Shown here: piece after piece, positions 34,252-43,854 of the stretch
How positions within the stretch are numbered: the first letter of the stretch is position 1
How the letters are laid out: each line of letters opens with the position of its first letter
Origin: Hoeflea ulvae
Lineage (GTDB): Bacteria > Pseudomonadota > Alphaproteobacteria > Rhizobiales > Rhizobiaceae
NCBI RefSeq assembly: GCF_026619435.1
Contig: NZ_JAOVZQ010000001.1
Span: forward strand, 937,501-1,001,500
Direction: 5' to 3'
Length of the DNA: 64,000 nt
Notes under the pieces: model-generated
The model's input: the letters and a program-made list of their open reading frames with translations, nothing else
Told to the model about the DNA's origin: nothing
The model's database searches: none
Made by a program: the position numbers and the translations under genes

Positions 34252-35171
34252 CGACCGGCACCAAACCCTCCGGACTCAGTGAATGGCTGCTCACCGAGCA
34301 GCCGGTCTCGCGCAATCAGGCGCGCCTGGGACAGGCCTGGCGCATCTGGCTGGCCTTTACCCGCAACCGGCTCGGCATGGTCGGGCTCGGCATTGTCGTG
34401 CTGCTGATCATCGTCGCCATCTTTGCCGATGTGATTGCCCCCTATGACCCGCTGCTCGGTGGCGATCTGCGCACCGCGCGGCTGCTGCCGCCGTCGATGG
34501 ACCACTGGATGGGCACCGATGACCTTGCCCGCGATATCTTCAGCCGTGTCGTTCACGGCGCAAGGCTGACGCTGATGGTGGTGGCGCTGGTGGCGATCAT
34601 CGCCACGCCGATCGGGCTGCTGGTCGGCACCGTGTCGGGCTATTTCGGCGGCTGGGTCGATGTCGTGCTGATGCGGATCACCGACATATTCCTGGCCTTT
34701 CCCCGGCTGATCCTGGCGCTGGCCTTTGTCGCCGCCCTCGGGCCGGGCATCGAGAACGCCATCATCGCCATCGCCATCACCTCCTGGCCGCCCTATGCCC
34801 GCCTGGCCCGCGCCGAGACGTTGACCATCCGCAATGCCGAGCATATCGACGCCATCCGCCTGCAGGGCGCTTCGTCATCGCGAATCATCTGGGGCCATGT
34901 CACGCCGCTGTGCCTGTCCTCGGTGATCATAAGGGTGACGCTCGACATGGCCGGCATCATCCTCACTGCCGCTGGTCTTGGCTTTCTTGGTCTGGGCGCG
35001 CAGCCGCCGCAGCCCGAATGGGGCGCGATGATTGCCGGCGGGCGCCGCTTCATCATCGATTACTGGTGGGTCGCCACCATGCCGGGTGCTGCAATTTTCC
35101 TGGTCTCGCTGGGCTTCAACCTGCTTGGTGATGGCTTGCGCGACGTGCTCGACCCGAAGGCCGTGAAATGA
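34248..35171 (+). CDS. Peptide ABC transporter permease, DppC-like
   Basis: A 307-residue permease: a cytosolic tail, a first helix (MVGLGIVVLLIIVAIFADVI), the DppC signature 'HWMGTDDLARDIFSRVVHGA', and the EAA loop IDAIRLQGASSSRIIWGHV. The end reads LGFNLLGDGLRDVLDPK, standard for the family. It pairs with the upstream DppB-like subunit and overlaps the following ATPase by 4 bases. Confidence 0.92.
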   Translation: MTTGTKPSGLSEWLLTEQPVSRNQARLGQAWRIWLAFTRNRLGMVGLGIVVLLIIVAIFADVIAPYDPLLGGDLRTARLLPPSMDHWMGTDDLARDIFSRVVHGARLTLMVVALVAIIATPIGLLVGTVSGYFGGWVDVVLMRITDIFLAFPRLILALAFVAALGPGIENAIIAIAITSWPPYARLARAETLTIRNAEHIDAIRLQGASSSRIIWGHVTPLCLSSVIIRVTLDMAGIILTAAGLGFLGLGAQPPQPEWGAMIAGGRRFIIDYWWVATMPGAAIFLVSLGFNLLGDGLRDVLDPKAVK

Positions 35172-35995
35172 ACCCGCTGTTGTCGGTCGAGAATCTGCGC
35201 ATCTCCTTCCCCTCCCGGCAGGGACCGGTGGAAGTGGTGCGCGGTGTCAGTTTCAGCCTCGGCCGCGAGCGGCTGGGGATCGTCGGCGAGAGCGGCTCGG
35301 GCAAATCCCAGACCGGCCGCGCCATACTCGGCCTGACGCCGGTAACCGGCACGGCCACGGCCGACAGGCTGGAATTTGACGGCATCGATCTGCGCAATGC
35401 AACGCCGAAGAAATGGCGGACCCTGCGCGGCGCACGCATGTCGATGGTGATGCAGGATCCGAAATTCTCGCTCAACCCGGTCATGACCATCGGCAGGCAG
35501 CTGATGGAGGCGGTCAAGCTGCACGGCGGCAAGTCCGAGGCCCGCGACAAATCCATCGCCATGCTGGAGGCGGTGCAGATCCGCGATCCGGAACGGGTGA
35601 TGGGCGCCTATCCGCATGAATTGTCCGGCGGCATGGGCCAGCGGGCGATGATCGCCATGATGCTGGTGACCGAACCTGACCTGCTGATTGCCGATGAACC
35701 GACCTCGGCGCTGGACGTGACCGTGCAGATCGAAGTTCTGCGCATTCTCGACAATCTCGTGTCCCGGCGCGGCATGGGCCTGATCTTCATCAGCCATGAT
35801 CTCAAGCTGGTCTCGACCTTCTGCGACCGTGTGCTGGTGATGTATGCCGGGCAGGTGGTGGAAGAGCTCGATGCCGGCAAGATGAACGAGGCACAGCATC
35901 CCTATACACGCGGCTTGCTCAACTGCTTGCCAAAGATAGCCAGCAATGTCCGCCCCTTGCCGGTCCTGGCGCGGGAGGACGCATGGCTGGAGTAA
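35168..35995 (+). CDS. Peptide ABC transporter ATPase, DppD-like
   Basis: A 275-residue ABC ATPase: Walker A GESGSGKSQTG, signature LSGGMGQRAMIAMML, Walker B DLLIADEPTSALD, switch His in FISHDLK. The C-terminal peptide-transporter extension is short (EAQHPYTRGLLNCLPKI), ending soon after 'VRPLPVLARED', without the zinc/cysteine tail seen in many DppD proteins. It works with the DppF-like subunit next door. Confidence 0.9.
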   Translation: MNPLLSVENLRISFPSRQGPVEVVRGVSFSLGRERLGIVGESGSGKSQTGRAILGLTPVTGTATADRLEFDGIDLRNATPKKWRTLRGARMSMVMQDPKFSLNPVMTIGRQLMEAVKLHGGKSEARDKSIAMLEAVQIRDPERVMGAYPHELSGGMGQRAMIAMMLVTEPDLLIADEPTSALDVTVQIEVLRILDNLVSRRGMGLIFISHDLKLVSTFCDRVLVMYAGQVVEELDAGKMNEAQHPYTRGLLNCLPKIASNVRPLPVLAREDAWLE

Positions 35996-36003
35996 GGACA
36001 CGG

Positions 36004-36774
36004 ATGCCGTTCATCGACATTGAAAACCTAGAGGTCACCTTCGGAAGCAGCGACCGTCTGGTGCATGCGCTCAGGGGCGTGTCGCTCGCTGTCGAGGAAG
36101 AGGAAAGCTTCGGCATTGTCGGGGAAAGCGGATCCGGCAAATCCACGGTGCTGCGTGCGATCTGCGGCCTGGCCCCGGTCACCGGCGGCACCATCGCAAT
36201 CGATGGAGACCCGGTGTCGACGCCGCGCGACGCGGCCTTCTACCGCCGTGTCCAGATGGTGTTTCAGGACCCCTATGCCTCGCTGCACCCGCGTCACACG
36301 GTGGACAGGGTGTTGTCCGAGCCGCTCGCCATTCACGGCTTCGACCAGCGCGAGAAGCGTGTTGCCCGGGCGCTCGACGAGGTCGGGCTCGGATCGGGAT
36401 TCCGGTTTCGCTACCCGCATCAATTGTCGGGCGGGCAGCGCCAGCGTGTCGCCATCGCGCGCGCCCTGATTCTCGAGCCGAAAATCATCCTGCTCGACGA
36501 GCCGACCTCGGCGCTCGACGCCTCGATCCAGGCTGAAGTGCTCAATCTGCTCGACCGGCTGCGCGATGAGCTCGGCCTGACCTATGTGCTCGTCAGCCAT
36601 GATCTCGCGGTGGTGTCGCACATGTGCGACCGGCTGGTGGTGATGCAGAACGGCCAGGTGGTGGAGCAATTGACCCGCACCGATCTGCAGAATCATGCCA
36701 CACGGGAAGACTACACACGCAACCTGCTGACAGCGAGCGAGGGTTTCACCCGCGATCCTGCCTTTCAGCGCTGA
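36004..36774 (+). CDS. Peptide ABC transporter ATPase, DppF-like
   Basis: A 256-residue ABC ATPase: Walker A GESGSGKSTVLRAIC, Q-loop MVFQDPYASLHPRHT, signature LSGGQRQRVAIARAL, Walker B IILLDEPTSALD, switch His in LVSHDLA. A start at 36004 follows TAAGGA at good spacing; an alternative ATG at 35983 overlaps the previous gene. This completes the five subunits of a Dpp/Opp importer. Confidence 0.9.
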   Translation: MPFIDIENLEVTFGSSDRLVHALRGVSLAVEEEESFGIVGESGSGKSTVLRAICGLAPVTGGTIAIDGDPVSTPRDAAFYRRVQMVFQDPYASLHPRHTVDRVLSEPLAIHGFDQREKRVARALDEVGLGSGFRFRYPHQLSGGQRQRVAIARALILEPKIILLDEPTSALDASIQAEVLNLLDRLRDELGLTYVLVSHDLAVVSHMCDRLVVMQNGQVVEQLTRTDLQNHATREDYTRNLLTASEGFTRDPAFQR

Positions 36775-36785
36775 TGGAGCCAGCC

Positions 36786-37850
36786 ATGGCAGACATGCCA
36801 TTTTTCGACGGCCACAATGATTTCCTGCTGCGCCTGTTGCGGGCGCCCGAGCGCCGCGAGGCGATGTGGCTTGAAGCCGGCGAGGAGGGGCATCTCGATC
36901 TGCCGCGGATGCAGAAGGCCGGTTTCGCCGGCGGGTTCTTCGCCATCTACATTCCCTCGCCGCATACGGATGATGAACCCGACTACCAGGCGATGATGGA
37001 CGCGCCGCCCTATGATCTGCCGCTGCCGGACCTGATGAGTGCCGACCAGACCCAGGCCACCGCCCTGCAGATGGCTGCCCATTTGATGTGGATGGAACGG
37101 GCCTCGAAAGGCGCGCTCATGATCTGCCGCAGCGCAGCCGACCTGCGCGCCTGCATGGCAGACGGCACCATCGCCGCGATCATGCATATGGAGGGTGCTG
37201 AAGCCATCGGTCCCGATCTCGATGCACTCTACGCCTTCCACGCCATGGGCCTGCGCTCGCTCGGCCCGGTCTGGAGCCGCCCGACCGTGTTCGGCCACGG
37301 TGTACCGTTCCGCTTCCCGGGCGATCCCGACACCGGTCCGGGCCTCACCGACGCCGGCAAGGATCTGGTCAAGGCCTGCAACGAGCTCAGGATCATGATC
37401 GACCTGTCGCATCTCAACGAGAAAGGCTTCAATGATGTTGCCAACCTCTCGGATGCACCGCTGGTCGCCACCCATTCCAACGCCCATGCGGTCACCCCCT
37501 CGACCCGCAACCTGACCGGCCGGCAACTGGCCATGATCAAGGAAACCGGCGGCATGGTCGGCCTCAACTACGCCACCGTGTTCCTGCGCGACGACGGTCG
37601 CAAGGCCACCGATTGCGGCTGGGATCCAGTCATGCGCCACCTCGATCACCTGGTCGAAAAGCTCGGCGAAGACCATGTCGGCTTCGGCTCCGATTTCGAC
37701 GGCGCCGAACTGCCGGATGTCATCGGCGATGTCACCGGGGTGCAGGCTTTGATCGAGCAGATGCGCGAGCGGCAGTATGGCGAGGCGCTGATTGAGAAGA
37801 TTGCCCGTAAGAACTGGGTGGCGCTGCTGGAGCGGACCTGGGGTCACTGA
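36786..37850 (+). CDS. Membrane dipeptidase, peptidase family M19
   Basis: A 354-residue M19 metallopeptidase. The first metal motif is FFDGHNDFLL (His-x-Asp), with the bridging Glu in HMEGAEAIG and later His residues in DLSHLNEKGF and ATHSNAHAV, then VGFGSDFDGAE. ATG 36786 has GGAG 8 bases upstream; an ATG at 36774 overlaps the ATPase stop by one base. M19 enzymes cleave dipeptides, including ones with a D-amino acid at the C-terminal side. Being last in the Dpp-type operon, it likely digests the imported dipeptides in the cytoplasm; no signal peptide is seen. Confidence 0.93.
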   Translation: MADMPFFDGHNDFLLRLLRAPERREAMWLEAGEEGHLDLPRMQKAGFAGGFFAIYIPSPHTDDEPDYQAMMDAPPYDLPLPDLMSADQTQATALQMAAHLMWMERASKGALMICRSAADLRACMADGTIAAIMHMEGAEAIGPDLDALYAFHAMGLRSLGPVWSRPTVFGHGVPFRFPGDPDTGPGLTDAGKDLVKACNELRIMIDLSHLNEKGFNDVANLSDAPLVATHSNAHAVTPSTRNLTGRQLAMIKETGGMVGLNYATVFLRDDGRKATDCGWDPVMRHLDHLVEKLGEDHVGFGSDFDGAELPDVIGDVTGVQALIEQMRERQYGEALIEKIARKNWVALLERTWGH

Positions 37851-37868
37851 ATCAGCCTTTGCGTCCGT

Positions 37869-37958
37869 CCCCTCATCCGTCTCCGGTCGTTCACGGAACG
37901 CCCGTTGTCCCTTCTCCCCTGGTGGGACAAGGTGTCAGCGAAGCTGACGGATGAGGGG
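37869..37958. repeat. Rhizobial-type intergenic palindrome (CCCCTCATCCGTC family)
   Basis: The arms CCCCTCATCCGTC (37869-37881) and GACGGATGAGGGG (37946-37958) are perfect complements. Between them is the CCCTTCTCCCC-type core common to Rhizobiales intergenic repeats. It lies between convergent genes (dipeptidase and mutase) and may act as a terminator for both. Confidence 0.7.
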
Positions 37959-37972
37959 GCGCTTGCGGGGGC

Positions 37973-40111
37973 TCACACGTTCCGTCTCACGCCCGAAATC
38001 CGTGCCAGCACCGCATTCGCTGCATCCAGCACATTCGAGCCCGGGCCAAAAATCTCGGCCACGCCGGCTTCGCGCAGAAACGCGTAATCCTGTTCCGGGA
38101 TGACGCCGCCGACGACGACCTGGATGTCGGCGCGGTCCTTGTCTTTCAGGCGGTTGATCAGTTCCGGCACCAGCGATTTGTGGCCCGCCGCCAGCGATGA
38201 GACACCGACCACGTCGACGCCGAGCGCAATCGCCTTGTCGGTGACTTCCGCCGGTGTCTCGAACATGTCGGTGAGATCGACCTTGAAGCCCATATCGGCG
38301 AATGCCGTGGCAATCACCTTGGCGCCGCGGTCGTGGCCGTCCTGTCCCATCTTGGCCACCAGCACATGCGGTGCCCGGCCCTTGTCTGTTGTGTAGTCGG
38401 TAATGCGCGACCGGATGGCCTGATATTCCGGATCGTCGTGATAGACGTCCTCGTAGACTCCGCCGATCACCTTGGTCACCGCATGGTGGCGGCCGCCGAA
38501 GCCGCGCTCCATCGCGTCGGAAATCTCGCCCAGCGAAGCCCGCGCCCGGGCCGCATCGACGGCGGCAGACAGCAGATTGCCCTTGCCCGATTTTGCCACC
38601 TGCTCCAGCGCTGCAATGGCGGCTTCGTGGGCCTTGGGATCGCGGCTGGCGCGCATCTTGTTCAGTCGCGCCACCTGGCCGGCGCGCACCTTGTCGGTGT
38701 CGATATTGAGAATGTCCACCTGCGGCTCGTCGGCCAGCCGGAAGCGATTGACCCCGACGATGACGTCCTCGCCCCGGTCGATCCGCGCCTGCCGCCGGGC
38801 TGCGGCTTCCTCGATGCGCATTTTCGGCAGGCCCTGTTCCACCGCCTTGGTCATGCCGCCAAGCGCCTCGACCTCGGCAATCAGCTCCCAGGCCTTTTCG
38901 GCCAGATCGGCGGTGAGTTTTTCAACGTAGTAAGAACCGCCAAGCGGATCGACGACATTGGTGATACCGGTCTCATGCGCCAGAATGAGCTGGGTGTTGC
39001 GCGCAATGCGGGCCGAGAATTCCGTCGGCAACGCGATTGCCTCATCAAACGAATTTGTGTGCAGCGACTGGGTGCCGCCAAGTACCGCGGCCATGGCTTC
39101 AAATGCGGTGCGGACCACATTGTTGTAGGGATCCTGCTCTGTCAGCGACACGCCCGATGTCTGGCAATGGGTGCGCAGCATCTTCGAGCGGTCCGACTTG
39201 GCGCCGAAGTCGGTCATGATTTTCGACCACATCGCCCGCGCCGCGCGCAGCTTCGCCGCTTCCATGAACACATTCATGCCGATGCAGAAGAAGAACGACA
39301 ACCTGCCCGCAAAGGCATCGACATCGAGCCCCTTGCTCTGCGCTGCGCGGACATATTCCATGCCGTCAGCGAGCGTATAGGCCAGCTCCTGCGCCAGCGT
39401 CGCGCCGGCTTCCTGCATGTGGTAGCCGGAAATCGAGATCGAGTTGAACTTCGGCATTTCCTGCGAGGTGAACTCGATGATGTCGGCAACGATCCGCATC
39501 GAGGGTTCGGGCGAATAGATATAGGTGTTGCGGACCATGAACTCCTTGAGGATGTCGTTCTGCACCGTGCCGGTGAGTGCGGACCGCTCGACACCCTGTT
39601 CTTCGCCGGCGACGATGAACATCGCCAGCACCGGGATGATGGCGCCATTCATGGTCATCGACACGCTCATTTCGCCGAGCGGTATGCCGTCGAACAGGAT
39701 CTTCATGTCCTCGACCGAATCGATCGCCACACCGGCCTTGCCGACATCGCCGGTGACCCGCGGATGATCGGAATCATAGCCCCGGTGGGTGGCGAGATCG
39801 AAGGCGACCGACAGGCCTTTCTGCCCGGCGGCGAGGTTCTTGCGGTAAAACGCGTTGGAGTCCTCGGCCGTCGAGAAACCCGCATATTGCCGGATCGTCC
39901 AGGGCTGGCCGGTATACATCGTGGCCCGCACACCGCGGGTGAACGGAGCGAAGCCCGGCAACTCGGACGCCGCGTGCTCGGGCAGGTCCTCTGCCGTGTA
40001 GAGCGGCTTCAGCGTGATGCCTTCCGGCGTCTCGGTGTTGAGGCTCTCGATCGGCTTGCCCTTGAGGTCCCCGGTGGCGAGATCGAGCCAGTCGCGGGTG
40101 GTCTTGGTCAT
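37973..40111 (-). CDS. scpA: Methylmalonyl-CoA mutase
   Basis: A 712-residue single-chain mutase, full length. The N-terminal TIM barrel shows [20 protein letters not shown] and [20 protein letters not shown]; the C-terminal cobalamin domain shows [20 protein letters not shown] (the DxHxxG motif with the cobalt-ligand His) and [12 protein letters not shown]. It uses adenosylcobalamin to turn (R)-methylmalonyl-CoA into succinyl-CoA, the last step of propionyl-CoA use. ATG 40111 is the true start; the longer frame runs into the repeat element upstream. The propionyl-CoA carboxylase genes lie upstream on the same strand. A MeaB-type chaperone and epimerase are not in view. Confidence 0.97.
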   Translation of the reverse strand: MTKTTRDWLDLATGDLKGKPIESLNTETPEGITLKPLYTAEDLPEHAASELPGFAPFTRGVRATMYTGQPWTIRQYAGFSTAEDSNAFYRKNLAAGQKGLSVAFDLATHRGYDSDHPRVTGDVGKAGVAIDSVEDMKILFDGIPLGEMSVSMTMNGAIIPVLAMFIVAGEEQGVERSALTGTVQNDILKEFMVRNTYIYSPEPSMRIVADIIEFTSQEMPKFNSISISGYHMQEAGATLAQELAYTLADGMEYVRAAQSKGLDVDAFAGRLSFFFCIGMNVFMEAAKLRAARAMWSKIMTDFGAKSDRSKMLRTHCQTSGVSLTEQDPYNNVVRTAFEAMAAVLGGTQSLHTNSFDEAIALPTEFSARIARNTQLILAHETGITNVVDPLGGSYYVEKLTADLAEKAWELIAEVEALGGMTKAVEQGLPKMRIEEAAARRQARIDRGEDVIVGVNRFRLADEPQVDILNIDTDKVRAGQVARLNKMRASRDPKAHEAAIAALEQVAKSGKGNLLSAAVDAARARASLGEISDAMERGFGGRHHAVTKVIGGVYEDVYHDDPEYQAIRSRITDYTTDKGRAPHVLVAKMGQDGHDRGAKVIATAFADMGFKVDLTDMFETPAEVTDKAIALGVDVVGVSSLAAGHKSLVPELINRLKDKDRADIQVVVGGVIPEQDYAFLREAGVAEIFGPGSNVLDAANAVLARISGVRRNV

Positions 40112-40125
40112 TGTCCTGATCCTTT

Positions 40126-40288
40126 CACCTCCCCCTCGAGGGGAGGTCGGCGACTGGTGCGCGCAGCGCGACAGAGCCGGGTGGGGGTGGAAGAAATCTT
40201 GATCCGTGAACGACCCCCACCCGGATCGCCCGCGCTGTCGCCTTGCTGCCAGCTTGCCTCTCCGAACTCCCCTCAAGGGGGAGGTTCG
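40126..40288. repeat. Palindromic intergenic element, copy 1
   Basis: A roughly 163-bp element with terminal inverted repeats (CACCTCCCCCTCGAGGGGAG at the left; AACTCCCCTCAAGGGGGAGG near the right) and an inner inverted pair (AGCCGGGTGGGGGT / ACCCCCACCCGGAT). A clearly related copy lies at 43855-44023. The ends are themselves near-palindromes, as in small non-autonomous (MITE- or REP-like) elements. It fills the gap between pccA and the mutase gene and encodes nothing. Confidence 0.85.
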
Positions 40289-40302
40289 AGATCAAGCAGC
40301 CG

Positions 40303-42312
40303 TCACTTGGCAAACTCCATGATGATCTCGTCGACGGCGAGGCTGTCGCCGGCTTTGACCGGGATGCGCGAGACCACGCCCTTGCGCTCGGCCTTGAGCA
40401 CATTTTCCATCTTCATCGCCTCGACAATCGCCAGGGTCTGGCCTTCCTGCACCTCGTCGCCTTCATTGACGGCAATCGAGACGATCAGGCCGGGCATCGG
40501 GCAAAGCAGCAGGCTCGACGTATCGGGCGCGATCTTTTCCTTCATCAACCGGGCAAGCTCCGCCACTCGGGGAGAATACACCTGCACCCGGACATCGACG
40601 CCCAGTTGCCGCAAGCGCCATCCGGCGTCCGCCGGTTCGACCTTGATCGCGTGGCGGTCGCCGTCGATCTCGAAGATCGCCAGCCTGGCGCCCGGCGTCC
40701 AGTCGGTGGTCACCGCCAGCGGCTCGCGGCCGGGCAGGCGCACCAGGAAGACATCGTCGGTGTCGTCGATATGGCCGGTGATCTCCTGGCCGGCGATGCG
40801 GACCACCTTGTCCTCATGCGCCCGCTTTTCCGCCTGGCTGAAACGCGCGCCGGAAATCTGCGCATTGCGCGCGCCATGAATATGGCTGAGCAGCAGGGCT
40901 GCGATGGCGATGCGCTCGACAGTCGCATCATTCGGCGGTACCGGCCCGAAGCCGTCGGGATACTCCTCGGCGATAAAGCCGGTCGACAGCCGGCCCTCGC
41001 GCCAGCGCGGGTGCTGCATCAGCGCCGACAGGAACGGCAGATTGTGGCCGATGCCTTCGACCTCGAACCGGTCCAGCGCGTCGGCCATGGCGTCCACCGC
41101 CTCGAGCCGCGTCGGCGCGTGGGTGCAGAGCTTGGCCACCATCGGGTCGTAGAACATCGAGATCTCGGAGCCTTCGGTGACACCGGTGTCGTTGCGGATG
41201 GTGATGCCTTCCTCGCTGGTGCCTTCCTGCGGCGGCCGGTAGCGCGTCAGCCGGCCGATCGAGGGCAGAAAATTGCGGTAGGGGTCTTCAGCATAGAGAC
41301 GGCTTTCGACCGCCCAGCCTGTGAGCTTCACATCGGCTTGCGAGAAGGCGAGCTTTTCGCCGGCAGCAACGCGGATCATCTGTTCGACCAGATCAACGCC
41401 AGTGATCAGCTCGGTCACCGGATGCTCGACCTGCAGCCGTGTGTTCATCTCGAGGAAATAGAATTTCCGGTTCTTGTCGACGATGAATTCCACCGTGCCG
41501 GCCGACTGGTAATCCACCGCCTTGGCCAGCGCCACTGATTGTTCGCCCATGGCCTTGCGGGTTTCGGCGTCGAGGAAAGGCGATGGCGCCTCTTCCACCA
41601 CCTTCTGGTTCCGCCGCTGGATCGAGCATTCGCGTTCGCCCAGATAGATGACATTGCCGTGGCTGTCGCCGATCAGCTGGATCTCGATATGGCGGGGTTC
41701 CTCGATGAATTTCTCGATGAAGATGCGGTCGTCGCCAAACGAGCTCGCCGCTTCGGATTTCGAGCGGGAAAACCCTTCGCGCGCTTCGGCATCGTTCCAG
41801 GCAATCCGCATGCCCTTGCCGCCGCCGCCGGCCGACGCCTTGATCATCACCGGATAGCCGATTTCGGCGGCGATCTCGGCCGCGTGCGCCTCGTCGTCGA
41901 TCAGGCCCATATGTCCGGGCACCGTCGACACGCCGGCTTCGGCGGCAATCTTCTTCGAGGTGATCTTGTCGCCCATCGCCTCGATGGCCTTGACCTTCGG
42001 GCCGATGAAGGCGATGCCCTCGGCTTCCAGCGCCTCGCAGAACGAGGCCCGCTCGGACAAGAACCCGTAGCCCGGATGCACGGCCTGCGCCCCGGTCTGT
42101 TTGCAGGCTGCAATGATTTTTTTCGGGATCAGATAGGACTGGTTGGCTGGCGGGGGGCCGATGTGCACGGCCTCGTCGGCCATCGCCACATGCACCGCAT
42201 CGCGGTCGGCGTCGGAATAGACGGCCACCGTCGCAATGCCCATGGCGCGCGCCGACTTGATCACCCGGCAGGCAATTTCACCGCGATTGGCGATCAGGAT
42301 CTTGGAAAACAT
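40303..42312 (-). CDS. pccA: Propionyl-CoA carboxylase biotin-containing alpha subunit
   Basis: A 669-residue protein: biotin carboxylase N-domain (FSKILIANRGEIACRVIKSA), ATP-grasp (KASAGGGGKGMRIAWN), the catalytic region MNTRLQVEHPVTELITGVDL, a linker (BT) domain, and a biotinyl domain with EAMKMEN carrying the biotin Lys at residue 634. This is the length of PccA rather than of plain AccC. It carboxylates biotin with ATP and bicarbonate for PccB, whose gene lies 2.3 kb upstream on the same strand. Methylcrotonyl-CoA carboxylase alpha is the closest alternative; the mutase next door favours propionyl-CoA. Confidence 0.94.
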   Translation of the reverse strand: MFSKILIANRGEIACRVIKSARAMGIATVAVYSDADRDAVHVAMADEAVHIGPPPANQSYLIPKKIIAACKQTGAQAVHPGYGFLSERASFCEALEAEGIAFIGPKVKAIEAMGDKITSKKIAAEAGVSTVPGHMGLIDDEAHAAEIAAEIGYPVMIKASAGGGGKGMRIAWNDAEAREGFSRSKSEAASSFGDDRIFIEKFIEEPRHIEIQLIGDSHGNVIYLGERECSIQRRNQKVVEEAPSPFLDAETRKAMGEQSVALAKAVDYQSAGTVEFIVDKNRKFYFLEMNTRLQVEHPVTELITGVDLVEQMIRVAAGEKLAFSQADVKLTGWAVESRLYAEDPYRNFLPSIGRLTRYRPPQEGTSEEGITIRNDTGVTEGSEISMFYDPMVAKLCTHAPTRLEAVDAMADALDRFEVEGIGHNLPFLSALMQHPRWREGRLSTGFIAEEYPDGFGPVPPNDATVERIAIAALLLSHIHGARNAQISGARFSQAEKRAHEDKVVRIAGQEITGHIDDTDDVFLVRLPGREPLAVTTDWTPGARLAIFEIDGDRHAIKVEPADAGWRLRQLGVDVRVQVYSPRVAELARLMKEKIAPDTSSLLLCPMPGLIVSIAVNEGDEVQEGQTLAIVEAMKMENVLKAERKGVVSRIPVKAGDSLAVDEIIMEFAK

Positions 42313-42356
42313 GCACTTCTACCCCCGCTGATGGGCCTGCGGCCCATTGCTAACCG

Positions 42357-42466
42357 TCGTCATCCTTGGGCTTGACCCGAGGACCCATTGTTATGGTACC
42401 GAGAGGTACCTAATGCCTGCATCCCCGTCCGGCTCTGGATCCTCGGGTCAAGCCCGAGGATGACGA
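42357..42466. repeat. Alphaproteobacterial palindromic repeat (CGTCATCCTNGGGCTTGACC type)
   Basis: Two 27-base arms, 42357-42383 and 42440-42466, are complements with one mismatch; each holds CTTGACCCGAGGA or its complement. This motif family is widespread between genes in alphaproteobacteria. Between the arms is a small GGTACC-centred palindrome. It separates pccA from the hypothetical gene upstream. Confidence 0.8.
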
Positions 42467-42483
42467 GGTGATTGAGGCTTTAC

Positions 42484-42861
42484 TCACACCACCAGCACGT
42501 CTTCGAAGGCGGCCGGGTAATTTGCACGTCCGACGCGCTCGTCGATCTGCAGCATCGCCGTGTAGGACTGCGCATCGAACGGGTCCTCTGCGGCGACGAT
42601 CTCGCGTCCGAACAGCCAGCTGATCCGGCCCGCATCAAGATTGCCGCGCTCGAACGGTTCGTCGCCGAACTTGTGCCACAGCGCGTGCAGAAACGCGGTA
42701 TCGGCCAGCTTTTCCGTGGGTGTCCGGTCGGCCATGCGGCGCCGGCTGATGATCGCCGTCACGCCGCGCGGATTGGCGCGGCGGATGGTGAACTGGAACC
42801 CCGTGCCGGGCAGGCCGGACGGGATTCCGCGATGTTTTGTCATTTCCGGCAGTTTTGCCAT
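42484..42861 (-). CDS. Conserved-looking hypothetical protein, 125 aa
   Basis: I do not recognise the family. The protein is basic at the N-terminus (FQFTIRRANPRGVTAIISRR) and acidic at the C-terminus, with no signal peptide or membrane segment. ATG 42861 overlaps the stop of the yghU-like gene by one base, so it is coupled to it. Codon usage resembles the neighbours and the frame is intact, which supports a real gene. It lies upstream of pccA but the palindromic repeat between them argues against shared transcription. Confidence 0.6.
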   Translation of the reverse strand: MAKLPEMTKHRGIPSGLPGTGFQFTIRRANPRGVTAIISRRRMADRTPTEKLADTAFLHALWHKFGDEPFERGNLDAGRISWLFGREIVAAEDPFDAQSYTAMLQIDERVGRANYPAAFEDVLVV

Positions 42862-43781
42862 CAGCTCTTGCCTTCCTGGGCATCGAGCTTGTCCTGGGTC
42901 CTGAGCTCGAAATCGCTGGCGTCATGGCGCTCGCGCAATTGCTCCGACGGATCACCGAAGCTGCGATTGACCATGCGGCCGCGCTTGACCGCGGGACGGG
43001 CGGCAATCTGGTCGGTCCAGCGCTTCAGATTGGTATAGCTCTCGGTTTCGAGATAGGTTGCGGCATCGCCATAGACATTGCCCTGCAGCAGCGTGCCGTA
43101 CCAGGGCCAGATCGCCATGTCGGCAATCGAATACTCGCTTCCTGCCATGAATTCATTGTCGGCCAGCCGCTTGTCGAGCACGTCGAGCTGGCGCTTGACC
43201 TCCATGGCGAAGCGGTCGATGGCATATTCGATCTTCATCGGCGCATAGGCATAGAAATGCCCGAAGCCGCCACCCAGGAACGGGCCCGATCCCATCTGCC
43301 AGAACAGCCAGTTCAGCGCCTCGGTGCGGGCATGATGCTCCTTGGGCAGGAAGGCGCCGAATTTTTCGGCGAGATATAAGAGGATCGAGCCGCTTTCGAA
43401 CAGGCGCGTCGGTTCCGGCGTCGAATGATCGACCATCGCCGGGATCTTCGAGTTGGGATTGACCTCGACAAAGCCGGAGCCGAACTGGTCGCCTTCGCCG
43501 ATATTGATCAGCCAGGCATCATATTCCGCGCCCTTGTGTCCGGCAGCGAGCAGCTCCTCAAGCATCACCGTCACCTTGACACCATTCGGTGTCGCCAGCG
43601 AGTAGAGCTGCAGCGGATGCTTGCCCACCTGCAGCTCCTTGTCATGGGTGGGACCCGAGATCGGCCGGTTGATATTGGCAAACTGTCCACCATTGCCCTT
43701 TTTCCATTCCCAGACCCGGGCAGGCTGATATCCGGCGGGCAGGTTGTTTTCGGGCGGGAACTTGTTTTCGTCAGTCATCAA
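42861..43781 (-). CDS. yghU: YghU-type glutathione disulfide-bond oxidoreductase
   Basis: A 306-residue GST-fold protein of nu class: PARVWEWKKGNGGQFANINR, RPISGPTHDKELQVGKHPLQ, LYSLATPNGVKVTVMLEEL, and NPNSKIPAMVDHS with the cis-Pro. These are the hallmarks of YghU/YfcG, which bind two glutathione molecules and reduce disulfides. Two adjacent ATG codons (43781, 43778) are possible starts. It stands between the two propionyl-CoA carboxylase genes and is probably not related to that pathway. Confidence 0.93.
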   Translation of the reverse strand: MMTDENKFPPENNLPAGYQPARVWEWKKGNGGQFANINRPISGPTHDKELQVGKHPLQLYSLATPNGVKVTVMLEELLAAGHKGAEYDAWLINIGEGDQFGSGFVEVNPNSKIPAMVDHSTPEPTRLFESGSILLYLAEKFGAFLPKEHHARTEALNWLFWQMGSGPFLGGGFGHFYAYAPMKIEYAIDRFAMEVKRQLDVLDKRLADNEFMAGSEYSIADMAIWPWYGTLLQGNVYGDAATYLETESYTNLKRWTDQIAARPAVKRGRMVNRSFGDPSEQLRERHDASDFELRTQDKLDAQEGKS

Positions 43782-43854
43782 ATCTGATCCTTGTTGGCGA
43801 GAATTGTCTCACCGGGGATATAGTCCCAAAGTCGGAAAATTGCAGTAGCTGATT

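Noticed and set aside
38333..40879. 848-codon plus-strand frame across the mutase and into pccA
   Set aside because: Shadow frame crossing two genes and a palindromic repeat; no recognisable domain.
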